A stretch of DNA of 64,000 bases, from NCBI GenBank assembly GCA_963815355.1, contig CAWFGJ010000013.1, positions 620,001 to 684,000 on the forward strand, given 5' to 3'. The notes under the pieces were generated by a model. That model was not told where the DNA came from and did not search any database. It was given only the letters and a program-made list of their open reading frames with translations. Source of the DNA: JAPUEK01 sp963815355 (lineage in GTDB: Bacteria; Pseudomonadota; Alphaproteobacteria; Rhodobacterales; Rhodobacteraceae). A program made the translations under genes and the position numbers. Positions 37,292 through 46,313 of the stretch are shown in pieces. Positions within the stretch are counted from its first letter, which is position 1; the number at the start of each line of letters is the position of its first letter.

Positions 37292-37714
37292 TTACGGCTT
37301 CAGATGCCGCACTCGCGCACCCCATTCGATCGCCGCACCGTGCAGCCTGTCGATGCCCAGCTCATCGCGCACCTCTTCCAGCATCCGCAGTTCCAGCTCA
37401 TTCATCTTGCCGTCCGCCGCCACCACATCGCAGGCGAGCGCATAGGCCGTCTCGTGCAACCGCTCCGGCAGCGCATCGCGGATCAGGCCGAACAGCGCGT
37501 CCAACCCATCCTCTTCCTCAAACAGATCGAAGACCACCTGCGCGATGGTCCGAATACGGTCCGAATCATAGTCCGCAAACACCGGCATATGGTTCACGGT
37601 GCGCTGAATCGCCACCAGTTCCGCCGTCCGCATATGGTTGTCCGAGGCGGAAACAGCGATCATCACGGCCAAAAGCGCGTCCTGAGCCGAAAGCGAGGCG
37701 GGTGTATCGGGCAT
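37292..37714 (-). CDS. TerB-family protein
   Basis: 140 residues. Two repeated alpha-helical units carry acidic loops: AVSASDNHMRTAEL near the start and CDVVAADGKMNELEL near residue 100. This is the TerB/TerB-like layout linked to tellurite resistance and metal-ion sensing. No other ter gene is nearby, so a tellurite role is not implied. Shine-Dalgarno AGGAG lies 6-7 nt upstream. Divergent from lysK. Confidence 0.82.
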   Translation of the reverse strand: MPDTPASLSAQDALLAVMIAVSASDNHMRTAELVAIQRTVNHMPVFADYDSDRIRTIAQVVFDLFEEEDGLDALFGLIRDALPERLHETAYALACDVVAADGKMNELELRMLEEVRDELGIDRLHGAAIEWGARVRHLKP

Positions 37715-37825
37715 TGCTTACTCCTGCATTGTTGCAGTGCAGAATATTGACGGGGGGGGCGCGCGGCAATAGAGGACGGAGGTCAAAGGAAACATAGGGT
37801 TTCCGCTCCAGTTCGGGGATATGCC

Positions 37826-39406
37826 ATGTCTGCCCTTCGCGATGCCGCCATGAAGTCCAAAGCCTGGCCCTTTGAAGAGGCCCGCGCCATTGCCAAGCGG
37901 TATGAAAAGAAGGCCCCCGAAAAGGGCTATGTGCTGTTTGAGACGGGCTATGGCCCCTCGGGCCTGCCGCATATCGGCACCTTCGGCGAAGTGGCGCGCA
38001 CCACGATGATCCGCCGCGCCTTTGAGGTGATCAGCGACATCCCGACCCGACTCATCTGCTTTTCCGATGACGTGGACGGGATGCGCAAGGTCCCCGAAAA
38101 CGTGCCGAACCGCGAAATGCTGCTAGAGCACTTGCAGCGTCCGTTAACCTCGGTCCCCGATCCGTTCGGCGAATTCGCCAGCTTTGGCGACCATAACAAC
38201 GCCATGCTGCGCCGGTTTCTGGACACGTTCGGCTTTGAATACGAATTCATCAGCGCGACCGAGTTCTACAAATCCGGCCGCTTTGACGACACGCTGAAAC
38301 TGGCCACCGAACGCTATGACGCCATCATGGCGATCATGCTGAAATCGCTGCGCGAAGAACGCCAGCAGACCTATTCCTGCTTCCTGCCGATCCACCCCGA
38401 AACCGGGCGGGTTCTGTATGTGCCGATGAAGAACGTCGATCCGGTCAACCATACCATCACCTTTGATGATGAAACCGGCCGCGAATGGACCCTGCCCGTC
38501 ACCGGTGGCAATGTGAAACTGCAATGGAAGCCCGATTTCGGCGCCCGCTGGGCCGCGCTGGATGTGGATTTTGAAATGTATGGCAAGGACCATTCCACCA
38601 ATACCCCGATCTATGACGGCATCTGCGAAGTGCTGGGCGGCCGCAAACCGAACCATTTCTCGTATGAGTTGTTCCTCGACGAAAGCGGTCAGAAGATTTC
38701 CAAGTCCAAGGGCAATGGCCTGACGATCGACGAGTGGCTGACCTATGCCTCGACCGAAAGCCTGTCCTATTTCATGTACCAAAAGCCCAAGACGGCGAAA
38801 CGGATGCATTTCGACGTGATCCCGCGCGCGGTAGATGAATACCACCAGCAATTGCGCGCCTACCCGACGCAGGACGTCGAGGCGCAGGTGAACAACCCGG
38901 TCTGGCACATCCATCAGGGCAACCCGCCGGAATCGAAGATGGTCGTCAGCTTCGGGATGCTGCTCAATCTCGCCTCGGTGGCGGGGGCGACGGATGCCAA
39001 GGGGCTGTGGGGCTTCATCAAGCGCTATGCGCCCGAGGCCAGCCCGCAAACCCACCCCGATCTGGACGCCGCCGCAGGCTTTGCGGTGCGCTACTTTGCC
39101 GACCGTATCGCACCGACACGGACGTTCCGCCTGCCCACCGACGCCGAACGCGCCGCGATGGAAGACCTGCGTGGCAGGTTGGTGGCGTGGGACGGCGCGC
39201 TGGACGAAGAAGCGCTGCAAAGCATGGTCTTTGCCGTGGGCAAGGATCACGCTTTTGAACCGCTGCGCGACTGGTTCAAGGCGCTGTATGAAGTGCTGCT
39301 GGGGGCGTCTGACGGCCCGCGCTTTGGCGGGTTCATTGCACTTTATGGCGTGCAGGAAACCGTGGCCCTGCTGGACAAGGGCCTATCCGGTGCGCTCATC
39401 GCCTGA
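37826..39406 (+). CDS. lysK: Lysyl-tRNA synthetase, class I
   Basis: 526 residues. Charges tRNA-Lys. It is the class I (archaeal-type) enzyme, with HIGH-like PHIGT at 48-52 and KISKSKG at 290-296 in a Rossmann domain, followed by an all-helical anticodon-binding half. Most bacteria use the unrelated class II LysS, but class I is standard in many alphaproteobacteria. A terminator follows at 39426-39453. Confidence 0.95.
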   Translation: MSALRDAAMKSKAWPFEEARAIAKRYEKKAPEKGYVLFETGYGPSGLPHIGTFGEVARTTMIRRAFEVISDIPTRLICFSDDVDGMRKVPENVPNREMLLEHLQRPLTSVPDPFGEFASFGDHNNAMLRRFLDTFGFEYEFISATEFYKSGRFDDTLKLATERYDAIMAIMLKSLREERQQTYSCFLPIHPETGRVLYVPMKNVDPVNHTITFDDETGREWTLPVTGGNVKLQWKPDFGARWAALDVDFEMYGKDHSTNTPIYDGICEVLGGRKPNHFSYELFLDESGQKISKSKGNGLTIDEWLTYASTESLSYFMYQKPKTAKRMHFDVIPRAVDEYHQQLRAYPTQDVEAQVNNPVWHIHQGNPPESKMVVSFGMLLNLASVAGATDAKGLWGFIKRYAPEASPQTHPDLDAAAGFAVRYFADRIAPTRTFRLPTDAERAAMEDLRGRLVAWDGALDEEALQSMVFAVGKDHAFEPLRDWFKALYEVLLGASDGPRFGGFIALYGVQETVALLDKGLSGALIA

Positions 39407-39425
39407 CCAACCGCACCACTGAAGC

Positions 39426-39453
39426 CCCCCGGCCGCCAAAGCTGGGGGATTTT
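39426..39453 (+). terminator. Terminator after lysK
   Basis: CCCCCGGC and GCTGGGGG pair over 8 bp (one G.U) around a 7-nt loop, followed by ATTTTC. It lies 19 bp after the lysK stop. Confidence 0.65.
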
Positions 39454-39519
39454 CATTTGACGCCTGCTTTTTTCGGCCTACCCTCCTTGCGGGGACATAG
39501 ATGCAAATTGGAGGGTGCC

Positions 39520-39927
39520 ATGCGCCTTAACCTTGCCGCATGTCTCATCGCCGCGACATGGGCGCTCAGCAGCCCCGTCGCCGCACAGGACGCGCCGATC
39601 CGCGAGACGATCCGCCAGCAACTTGACGCGTTCAACGCCCAGGACTCCACCCGCGCCTTCAGCTATGCCTCGCCCACCATCAAGGGCATCTTTGGCACCG
39701 CCGACAATTTCGGAACGATGGTCCAACAGGGCTATCCGATGGTCTGGCGACATGGCGAAGTGCGGATGCTGGAACTGCGGACGGTGGCGGGGAACCTTTG
39801 GCAGCGGGTGATGATCACCGACCTGCAGGGCCGCACCCACTTGCTGGATTACAAGATGATCGAGACACCAGACGGCTGGCAGATCGACGCCGTGCAACTG
39901 CTGCCCCAAGCCGGCGTCGGCGCCTGA
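39520..39927 (+). CDS. Secreted DUF4864-like protein
   Basis: 135 residues. Signal peptide MRLNLAACLIAATWALSSPVAAQ, then an alpha+beta domain (IRETIRQQLDAFNAQD, RAFSYASPTIKGIFG, WQIDAVQLLPQ) that resembles DUF4864, an NTF2-like fold. No catalytic residues can be named. Start ATG 39520 has GGAGGG 5 nt upstream. It converges with mog across the inverted repeat at 39974-40046. Confidence 0.75.
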   Translation: MRLNLAACLIAATWALSSPVAAQDAPIRETIRQQLDAFNAQDSTRAFSYASPTIKGIFGTADNFGTMVQQGYPMVWRHGEVRMLELRTVAGNLWQRVMITDLQGRTHLLDYKMIETPDGWQIDAVQLLPQAGVGA

Positions 39928-39973
39928 CACCGCAACCATCGTTCTGACAAGACAGCGCGGCGGCACCGCCGGA

Positions 39974-40046
39974 CGCTCCGCGGGGGATATTTGAAGACAG
40001 AAAATGGCGGTATTTTCTGTCCTTAAATATCCCCGCCGGAGGCTCC
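39974..40046. repeat. Dispersed repeat copy 1 (large inverted pair)
   Basis: Two arms of 23 bp face each other around 5-6 bp. The left arm contains ATATTTGAAGACAGAAAA, the right arm is its complement with two changes. Outside are GGGG/CCCC ends and CTCCGCG/CCGGAGG flanks. The element lies between the convergent DUF4864-like and mog genes, where it could end both transcripts. Confidence 0.85.
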
Positions 40047-40065
40047 TGCCGTGTCGGCAGGGCGA

Positions 40066-40617
40066 TCAGGTTTTCGGGCGATGCGCCTTGATATAGGCCG
40101 GGTCCGTCTCTATCCAACCCGCGCCGATCAGGTCGAGGCAATAGGGCACGGAGGCAAAGATCGACTCCAGGCTGGTGCCGATGGCATTGGGGCTGCCGGG
40201 CAGGGTCAGGATCAGGGTCTTGCCCCGCACCCCGGCACCTTGACGCGACAAGATCGCGGTGGCTACCACGGCCAGATTGGCGCGGCGCATCGTTTCGCCA
40301 AAGCCGGGCAAATCCATCTGGATCACATCGGCCATCGCTTCGGGCGTCTGGTCGCGCGGGGCCGGGCCGGTGCCGCCGGTGGCAAGGATCAGATCCGCGC
40401 CCCAGCTATCCGCCAGATCGCACAGCGCCGCCGCCACTTCGGTGCGCCCGTCCGGGGTGATGCGGCGCTGGATCTCGAGCGGGGAGGTGATCACTTTGCG
40501 CAGCCACGCTTCGCAAGCCGGGCCGCCCCGGTCTTCATATTCACCTCGCGAGGCGCGGTCCGACACGGTCAGGACGGCGATACGGGCGGGACGTTTCGGG
40601 GAGGCGGGATCGGGCAT
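40066..40617 (-). CDS. mog: Molybdopterin adenylyltransferase (MogA/MoaB family)
   Basis: 183 residues, cytosolic. Core motifs are VLTVSDRASRGEYEDRGGP, LILATGGTGPAPRDQTPEA and LPGSPNAIGTSLESI, which form the molybdopterin-binding pocket. It adenylates molybdopterin before molybdenum insertion. Sequence alone does not cleanly split MogA from MoaB; the TGGTG-x-APRDQTPEA block occurs in both. It lies 34 bp after a small phosphatase gene on the same strand. Confidence 0.88.
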   Translation of the reverse strand: MPDPASPKRPARIAVLTVSDRASRGEYEDRGGPACEAWLRKVITSPLEIQRRITPDGRTEVAAALCDLADSWGADLILATGGTGPAPRDQTPEAMADVIQMDLPGFGETMRRANLAVVATAILSRQGAGVRGKTLILTLPGSPNAIGTSLESIFASVPYCLDLIGAGWIETDPAYIKAHRPKT

Positions 40618-40651
40618 GGAGAACTCCTCTGTCAGGACGATGCTTGCCGCT

Positions 40652-41140
40652 TCATTCTTGCGGGGGCAAGAGCGCCCAGCGGTATTGGGCCTTTGTCTCG
40701 ACCGCGCAGGGCCGCGCGAGGCGAAGCCGCGATAGCGCCGCCTCGCCTTCTTCTCCGGCCTCTCGCATCAGTCGCAGCGCGATCATGCCAGAGCGCCCGC
40801 AGCCGCCAAGGCAATGGACCAGCACCCGCCCGCCCGCCTCCAAAGCCCCATGCAACTCAGCCGCGAGGTCTTGCCAATGGCGGCGCGCCACGCGGCCCGG
40901 CGTGCCAAAATCGGGGATCGGAAAGGCGCGCGTCGTCACACCAGCCGCCATCAGATCGGCGCCAAGCCCCGCAGCGCCCCGCCGCGCCGCCTCCCAGTGT
41001 TCGGTCAGGCTAAGAACCAGCGTCGGGTGCCAGTCCAACACGCTGGCCAGATCGCCCGCATAGTCGCCGTCCCGCCCCGGCAGGGGGCAGATGCCCAAGA
41101 CGCCGCCCGTCAGCGGGATTTCCGCGATTGTCATGCCCAT
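40652..41140 (-). CDS. Dual-specificity/tyrosine phosphatase-like protein
   Basis: 162 residues. The P-loop VHCLGGCGRSGM matches HCxxGxxR(S/T), with the catalytic Cys near residue 109 and Arg near 115. A plausible general acid is the Asp in PIPDFGTP. This suggests a cysteine-based phosphatase of the CDKN3/dual-specificity type, in the cytosol. The substrate, protein or small molecule, is unknown. Adjacent to mog on the same strand, divergent from dnaX. Confidence 0.8.
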   Translation of the reverse strand: MGMTIAEIPLTGGVLGICPLPGRDGDYAGDLASVLDWHPTLVLSLTEHWEAARRGAAGLGADLMAAGVTTRAFPIPDFGTPGRVARRHWQDLAAELHGALEAGGRVLVHCLGGCGRSGMIALRLMREAGEEGEAALSRLRLARPCAVETKAQYRWALLPPQE

Positions 41141-41258
41141 CGACGCCTCCTTGGTTTACGCCGCCGCTGCCTGCGCCTAGTCTGGCACGCGACGAATCCC
41201 GAACCCGCTTACGCCAGCCTTGCAAGCCCCCCCAAAGACCAACAGTCTGGGAGACCCC

Positions 41259-43007
41259 ATGTCGGACGCCCCCGAGCAAGCCTATCAGGTTCTTGCCCGC
41301 AAATACCGCCCCGAAACCTTTGCCGATCTTGTCGGTCAAGATGCGATGGTGCGCACGCTCAAAAACGCCTTCGCGGCGGACCGGATTGCCCACGCGTTTA
41401 TCATGACCGGTATTCGCGGCACCGGAAAGACCACCACGGCGCGGATCATTGCCAAGGGGTTGAACTGCATCGGCCCGAACGGCAAGGGCGGCCCCACGAC
41501 CGAGCCGTGCGGCAAATGTGACCCCTGCCGCTCTATCGCCGAAGGCCGCCATGTGGATGTGATGGAGATGGACGCCGCCTCACGCACTGGTGTGGGGGAT
41601 ATCCGGGAAATCATTGATTCCGTTCACTATCGCGCGGCCTCGGCCCGGTTCAAGATCTATATCATCGACGAAGTGCACATGCTGTCTACCTCTGCGTTCA
41701 ACGCCTTGTTGAAGACGCTGGAGGAACCACCCGCCCATGTGAAATTCATCTTTGCCACCACCGAAATCCGCAAGGTTCCGGTGACGGTCCTGTCGCGCTG
41801 CCAGCGGTTTGATCTGAAACGGATCGAGCCGGAGGTGATGATGGCGCTGCTGCAAAAGATCGCGGCGGGCGAAGGGGCCAGCATCAGCGAAGGGGCGCTG
41901 GCGCTGATCACCCGCGCCGCCGAGGGCTCTGCCCGCGATGCGACCAGCCTGCTGGACCAAGCCATCTCTAACGGCGCGGGGGAAACGTCGGCCGATCAGG
42001 TGCGCGCCATGTTGGGGCTGGCGGACCGGGGGCGGGTGCTGGATCTGTTCGACCTGATCATGCGCGGCAATGCCGCGGGGGCTTTGGCGGAACTGGCCGG
42101 GCAATACGCCGACGGGGCTGATCCGATGGCCGTGCTCCGCGATCTGGCCGAAATCACGCATTGGATTTCGGTCATCAAGATCACGCCAGAGGCCGCCGAC
42201 GATCCGACCGTGCCGCCCGATGAGCGTAGCCGTGGCCTCGACATGGCCCAAGCCTTGCCGATGCGCGCGCTCAGCCGGATGTGGCAGATGCTGCTCAAGG
42301 CCATCGAAGAGGTGGCGCTGGCCCCCAACGCGATGATGGCGGCGGAAATGGCCGTGATCCGGTTGACCCATGTCGCCGAACTGCCGGACCCCGAAACGCT
42401 GATCAAGCGCCTGCAAAGCGAGCCGCGCCCAGCGCCCCTGCCGGGTGGTGCGCCTGCGGGCGGCGGGGGCGGCAGCGTGGTGCATGGCGCGATGATGCAC
42501 GCGCCATCTGCCCCGATGCGCGGCCCCGTGATGCAGGGCGGTCAGGCGGTCGCGCTGGCCGAAAGCCAGTTGGTCGTCTACGCCAGCTTTACGCAAGTCG
42601 TGGAGCTGATCCGCGAAAAGCGCGATATGAAGCTGCTTTATGAGGTGGAATCCGGGCTTCGGCTGGTGAAATACACCCCCGGCCGGATCGAGTTTGAACC
42701 TGCCAATGGGGCGCCGACCGATCTGGCCTCGCGGCTTTCGCAGCGGCTTCAGGGCTGGACCGGCGCGCGCTGGGGGGTCTCTGTCGTCTCCACGGGCGGG
42801 GCGCCGACCATCACCGAAGAGCGCGACAGTGAAAGCCTTGCCGCCAAGGCCGAAGCGATGGAGAATCCGCTTGTTCAGGCGGTTCTGGCCGCGTTTCCCG
42901 GCGCGCAGATTTCCGACATCCGCACCCCCGAAGCCATGGCCGCCGAAGCCGCCGCTCAGGCCCTGCCCGAGGTTGAGGATGAATGGGACCCCTTCGAAGA
43001 AAGCTGA
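41259..43007 (+). CDS. dnaX: DNA polymerase III subunit tau/gamma
   Basis: 582 residues from ATG 41259. AAA+ clamp-loader ATPase: Walker A GIRGTGKT at 51-58, zinc-binding cysteines C70, C84, C87 and C90, DEVH at 137-140 and an Arg finger in the SRC-like LSRCQRF region. A Gly/Met-rich linker (about 400-430) leads to the C-terminal polymerase-binding part. An ATG at 41220 is in frame but would add poorly conserved residues. First gene of dnaX-ebfC-recR. Confidence 0.95.
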   Translation: MSDAPEQAYQVLARKYRPETFADLVGQDAMVRTLKNAFAADRIAHAFIMTGIRGTGKTTTARIIAKGLNCIGPNGKGGPTTEPCGKCDPCRSIAEGRHVDVMEMDAASRTGVGDIREIIDSVHYRAASARFKIYIIDEVHMLSTSAFNALLKTLEEPPAHVKFIFATTEIRKVPVTVLSRCQRFDLKRIEPEVMMALLQKIAAGEGASISEGALALITRAAEGSARDATSLLDQAISNGAGETSADQVRAMLGLADRGRVLDLFDLIMRGNAAGALAELAGQYADGADPMAVLRDLAEITHWISVIKITPEAADDPTVPPDERSRGLDMAQALPMRALSRMWQMLLKAIEEVALAPNAMMAAEMAVIRLTHVAELPDPETLIKRLQSEPRPAPLPGGAPAGGGGGSVVHGAMMHAPSAPMRGPVMQGGQAVALAESQLVVYASFTQVVELIREKRDMKLLYEVESGLRLVKYTPGRIEFEPANGAPTDLASRLSQRLQGWTGARWGVSVVSTGGAPTITEERDSESLAAKAEAMENPLVQAVLAAFPGAQISDIRTPEAMAAEAAAQALPEVEDEWDPFEES

Positions 43008-43050
43008 CCAACGGGCGGCTTGAACCAAAGATGATATGGAAAGGAAGACG

Positions 43051-43395
43051 ATGCTCAAAGGTCTAGGTGGGCTCGGCGATATGGCCAAGATGATGAAGGC
43101 CGCGACCGAGATGCAGGAAAAGATGGCCGAAATGCAGGACTCCTTGTCCCGCACTGTGATCGAAGGATCGTCCGGGGCCGGGCTGGTCAAGGTGCGTTGC
43201 ACCGCCAAGGGCGAGGTGACGGGGCTGGAGATTGACGCATCCATCCTCGTGCCGTCGGAAAAAGAGGTGCTGGAGGATCTGATCCTTGCCGCCGTCAAGG
43301 ACGCCCAAACGCGGGCCGCAACCCGCGCAACCACCGAACTGTCGCGGATGACCGAGGCAATGGGCCTGCCGCCCGGCATGAAACTGCCGTTCTGA
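43051..43395 (+). CDS. ebfC: YbaB/EbfC nucleoid-associated protein
   Basis: 114 residues from ATG 43051. MLKGLGGLGDMAKMMKAATE with a Met/Lys/Glu-rich first helix is typical of YbaB, a small dimeric DNA-binding protein. AGGAAG lies just upstream, so ATG 43036, five codons earlier, is less likely. The gene lies between dnaX and recR as in most bacteria. Confidence 0.92.
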   Translation: MLKGLGGLGDMAKMMKAATEMQEKMAEMQDSLSRTVIEGSSGAGLVKVRCTAKGEVTGLEIDASILVPSEKEVLEDLILAAVKDAQTRAATRATTELSRMTEAMGLPPGMKLPF

Positions 43396-43401
43396 CCCGA
43401 C

Positions 43402-43998
43402 ATGAATGAAACCCGCGATATAGAGACGTTGATCGAACTCATGGCGCGGTTGCCCGGCCTTGGGCCAAGGTCGGCACGGCGCGCGGTGCTGGCGCTGTTG
43501 AAAAAACGCGGGCAACTGATGGCGCCCTTGGCGCAGTCGATGGCGAATGTGGCACAGTCGGCCCGCGATTGCGTGATCTGCGGCAACATCGGCACCGCCG
43601 AGATATGCCCGATCTGCGCGGATCCGGCCCGCGCGAATGGCGAGGTTTGCGTGGTAGAAGATGTCGCCGATCTGTGGGCGATGGAACGCGGCGGGGCTTT
43701 TCGCGGGCGGTATCATATCCTTGGCGGCACGCTGTCGGCGCTGGATGCCGTGGGGCCGGAAGAGTTGGGCATTCCCCGGCTGGTCGACCGTGTGGTGCGC
43801 GAGGCGGTCACCGAGGTGATCCTGGCGCTGAACGCCACCGTCGATGGCCAGACGACCGCGCATTATCTGGCCGACGCGCTGGCCGACACCGGGGCGCAGA
43901 TCACCACGCTTGCCCAAGGTGTCCCGATCGGGGGCGAGTTGGACTACCTCGACGACGGTACGATCGGTGCGGCCCTGCGCGCGCGCCGCAAGCTGTGA
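43402..43998 (+). CDS. recR: Recombination protein RecR
   Basis: 198 residues. HhH domain (LPGLGPRSARRAVLALL, 17-33), zinc finger C57-x2-C60-x8-C69-x2-C72, and a Toprim domain from VCVVEDVADL (82). It loads RecA on gapped DNA with RecFO in the cytosol. Starts 6 bp after ebfC. Confidence 0.95.
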   Translation: MNETRDIETLIELMARLPGLGPRSARRAVLALLKKRGQLMAPLAQSMANVAQSARDCVICGNIGTAEICPICADPARANGEVCVVEDVADLWAMERGGAFRGRYHILGGTLSALDAVGPEELGIPRLVDRVVREAVTEVILALNATVDGQTTAHYLADALADTGAQITTLAQGVPIGGELDYLDDGTIGAALRARRKL

Positions 43999-44045
43999 CC
44001 CGGCGGCGCGGCCTGCCTCAAACTTCCCTGTTTCTGCCTTAGTCC

Positions 44046-44060
44046 TGCCCGAATCGGGCA
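44046..44060. promoter_or_regulatory. 15-bp perfect palindrome before small membrane gene
   Basis: TGCCCGA-A-TCGGGCA has 7-bp perfect arms around one base, 48 bp after recR and 33 bp before the next start codon. There is no T-tract, so an operator is more likely than a terminator. Confidence 0.4.
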
Positions 44061-44093
44061 CAAAGGTGTGTCGGTACTCAGTAGGAGGCAATT

Positions 44094-44294
44094 ATGGCCG
44101 CAGTTGCAGTTATCTTTGGGGGAATGTTCGGATTTCTCTCGGCCATCGCCGCCTTGATGGTCTTTGATGCGGGCATTCTTCTTGCGCTTGGTCTTTGGGC
44201 TTTTGGCGGGATCGTCATTGCGCTTTTCCTGATTGTCATGGCGCTTATCCCCAAGCGGAACGCCCAAGCCACGCTGGTTTCAGAACACGCGTAG
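44094..44294 (+). CDS. Small two-helix membrane protein
   Basis: 66 residues, almost wholly hydrophobic, with two probable membrane helices (about 2-24 and 27-52) and a short polar tail PKRNAQATLVSEHA. The start is firm: AGGAGG lies 6 nt before the ATG. I recognise no family. It sits between recR and the cold-shock gene. Confidence 0.65.
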   Translation: MAAVAVIFGGMFGFLSAIAALMVFDAGILLALGLWAFGGIVIALFLIVMALIPKRNAQATLVSEHA

Positions 44295-44456
44295 GGACAA
44301 ATTTTTCTTGATTTGAGGGTATTTCGTCCTCATATCAAATTCGCTTCGTTGTCTAATCTCGATCTCTGTCTCCGATTCCGGCCACAGCATTCGACCAAGC
44401 TGACGGGGCCAAGCCGCCGCACTCCCGCGGGCGGCACTGCTAAAGGAGACTTCACG

Positions 44457-44663
44457 ATGGCTAAGGGCACCGTGAAATGGTTCAATGAAACCAAAGGCTA
44501 CGGCTTTATCGCCCCGGAAGGCGGCAAGAAGGACGTGTTCGTTCACATCACCGCGCTGGAGCGCGCCGGCCTGCGGTCGTTGAAAGATGGCCAGCCGGTC
44601 ACCTTCGACATCGAAACCAGCCGCGACGGCCGCGAATCGGCGACCAACCTCGCCCTGTCGTAG
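44457..44663 (+). CDS. cspA: Cold-shock domain protein
   Basis: 68 residues. Single OB-fold with RNP1 KGYGFI (13-18) and RNP2 VFVHI (27-31), binding single-stranded RNA or DNA. Start ATG 44457 follows AAAGGAG. About 160 bp of leader precedes it, including a possible hairpin (ATTTGA 44311-44316 with TCAAAT 44335-44340); long leaders are common in csp genes and often sense temperature. A strong terminator follows. Whether it is cold-induced is unknown. Confidence 0.93.
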   Translation: MAKGTVKWFNETKGYGFIAPEGGKKDVFVHITALERAGLRSLKDGQPVTFDIETSRDGRESATNLALS

Positions 44664-44708
44664 TCGGCAACGGCACCGCTTTCCGGCACACGAAACCGGA
44701 CCGAGATT

Positions 44709-44743
44709 GAAAAAGGGCGGGTCCGCAGGCCCGCCCTTTTTCC
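44709..44743. terminator. Strong bidirectional terminator after csp
   Basis: GAAAAAGGGCGGG and CCCGCCCTTTTTC pair perfectly around TCCGCAGG-type loop bases, with A/T runs on both sides. It lies between convergent csp and the receiver-like gene. Confidence 0.92.
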
Positions 44744-44765
44744 AATGCCCGTCCGCCGGGCGTTG

Positions 44766-45200
44766 CTAGATCAGATAGCGCGCCAGCTTTTCGCGCAGCG
44801 CATGTTCAAACCCCACACGCAGCGACACCGCCGACAACGGCGCGCGCAATTCGGTCGGCGCGTTGGGCCGTTCGGGGAACACCTGCCGCTGGCAGTCTGA
44901 ACTGATCAGGATCACGGGCAAGCTGCGCGCCGTTTCGCCCAACATTTCCGTCGCGCGGCGGCCCAGTTCGACCCCGCCCATCGTGTCGCAATCAATCACC
45001 AAAAGCTCATACCCGCGCGGATCATCCAGCGCGGCCTCAAGCCCGATGAAAAGTTCGTCCGCCACCTCAACCCGCCCGCCGATACCGGCAAGACGCTGTG
45101 CGATAGGGCCGCGATCTGCTTCTGTTGACAAAAGCAACGCGCGAATTCCAAACCCGACGAGGGCGGCATTTTCCTGTTCGAAAGACCGGATGAGCTGCAT
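44766..45200 (-). CDS. Degenerate receiver-like protein
   Basis: 144 residues from ATG 45200. The pattern ALLLSTEAD, LLVIDCDTMGG, LPVILISSD and TELRAPLS follows the strands of a CheY-like receiver domain. The phospho-acceptor-like Asp is present in VIDCD. The N-terminal acidic pair is weak and the conserved Lys before Pro is an Arg (RAP). It may therefore be a pseudo-receiver that does not use normal phosphorylation. No output domain or kinase gene is adjacent. Confidence 0.6.
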   Translation of the reverse strand: MQLIRSFEQENAALVGFGIRALLLSTEADRGPIAQRLAGIGGRVEVADELFIGLEAALDDPRGYELLVIDCDTMGGVELGRRATEMLGETARSLPVILISSDCQRQVFPERPNAPTELRAPLSAVSLRVGFEHALREKLARYLI

Positions 45201-45323
45201 GGCAGACCCCTCAAATGAACCTCGCTTCGGAATACCTGCGAGATGTGGCGGAAATAGGCACAATTCTAGGCAGTCTGGCTGCAATATCGTGGCAGATGCG
45301 CCGGACCGCGCGGGATTGCGGGT

Positions 45324-45340
45324 TGAGGGCTTTGCCCTCA
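45324..45340. other. Short perfect stem-loop upstream of hydrolase
   Basis: TGAGGGC-TTT-GCCCTCA has 7-bp arms and lies 30 bp before the hydrolase start. No T-tract follows. Function unknown. Confidence 0.35.
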
Positions 45341-45369
45341 GGATGGCGTGGTGACCGCCGAGGACGACT

Positions 45370-46290
45370 ATGACCGCAGCAGATTACCAAAGCCTTATCG
45401 ACGCCCCGACTTGGGAATTCATTCGGGCGTCCGAGGCGGCCTATCCCCCGGATACCGCCAGCCTGTCGATTGCCGATCAGCGCGCGATCTATGACCGGAT
45501 GTGCCGCGCCTTTCACCGTGGCTATCCCGATGGGGTCACCGCGCAGGATGCGCCGATTGCCGGGGTGCCCTGCCGCATTTACCCCGGCGCATTGCCACGG
45601 GTGATCTATTTTCATGGCGGCGGCTATGTCGTGGGCGGGTTGCACAGCCATGATGACATCTGCGCCGAACTGCGCGCCCGCACCGGGTTAGAGGTGGTCA
45701 GCGTCGATTATCGCCTGTCGCCGGAACACCTGCACCCCGCGGCGCTGGAGGATGCGCTGGCGGTGATCCGCGCGCTTTCGGCCGAGCCCTTGCTGCTTGC
45801 GGGCGATTCGGCCGGGGGCAATCTGGCCGCCGCCGCCAGCCATGCGCTGCGCGGGCAGGTCGCGCCCTTGGGACAAGTGTTGGTCTATCCGGGCCTTGGC
45901 GGCGACGTGAATGCGGGCAGCTACCTGACCCATGCCCATGCGCCGATGCTCAGCCGCGAGGATGTGTTGTTTTATGCCGGCATCCGCCACGGCGGCACCG
46001 CCCCGACGGGCGACCCAAGCTCTGCCCCGCTGCAGGACGGCGACTTCACCAACTTGCCACCGACGTTGACCATCAGCGCGGGCTGCGATCCCTTGGCCGA
46101 TGATGCCCTGCACTATGCCGACAATCTGACAAATGCCGGGGGCCGTGCGCAATGGACCTGTGCCGAGGGTCTGCCACACGGCTACCTGCGCGCCCGCGCC
46201 ACTGTGCCACGCGCGGCGGCCTCGTTTACCCAGATCGTCACCGCCATTGACCGGCTTGCCAACGGTCTTTGGCCCGCCTTGCCCGACTGA
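45370..46290 (+). CDS. Alpha/beta hydrolase (HSL-type esterase)
   Basis: 306 residues. Oxyanion motif FHGGGYVVGG and nucleophile elbow GDSAGGN identify the hormone-sensitive-lipase family. The acid and His are probably in CDPLADDALHYA and GLPHGYLR. No signal peptide, so cytosolic. The N-terminus DYQSLIDAPTWEFIRASEAAYP recalls some arylformamidase-like members. It is followed after 23 bp by a class II aldolase, suggesting a two-gene catabolic unit. Substrate unknown. Confidence 0.85.
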   Translation: MTAADYQSLIDAPTWEFIRASEAAYPPDTASLSIADQRAIYDRMCRAFHRGYPDGVTAQDAPIAGVPCRIYPGALPRVIYFHGGGYVVGGLHSHDDICAELRARTGLEVVSVDYRLSPEHLHPAALEDALAVIRALSAEPLLLAGDSAGGNLAAAASHALRGQVAPLGQVLVYPGLGGDVNAGSYLTHAHAPMLSREDVLFYAGIRHGGTAPTGDPSSAPLQDGDFTNLPPTLTISAGCDPLADDALHYADNLTNAGGRAQWTCAEGLPHGYLRARATVPRAAASFTQIVTAIDRLANGLWPALPD

Positions 46291-46313
46291 CCCCCTTTTC
46301 ACAGGAGCCCTCC

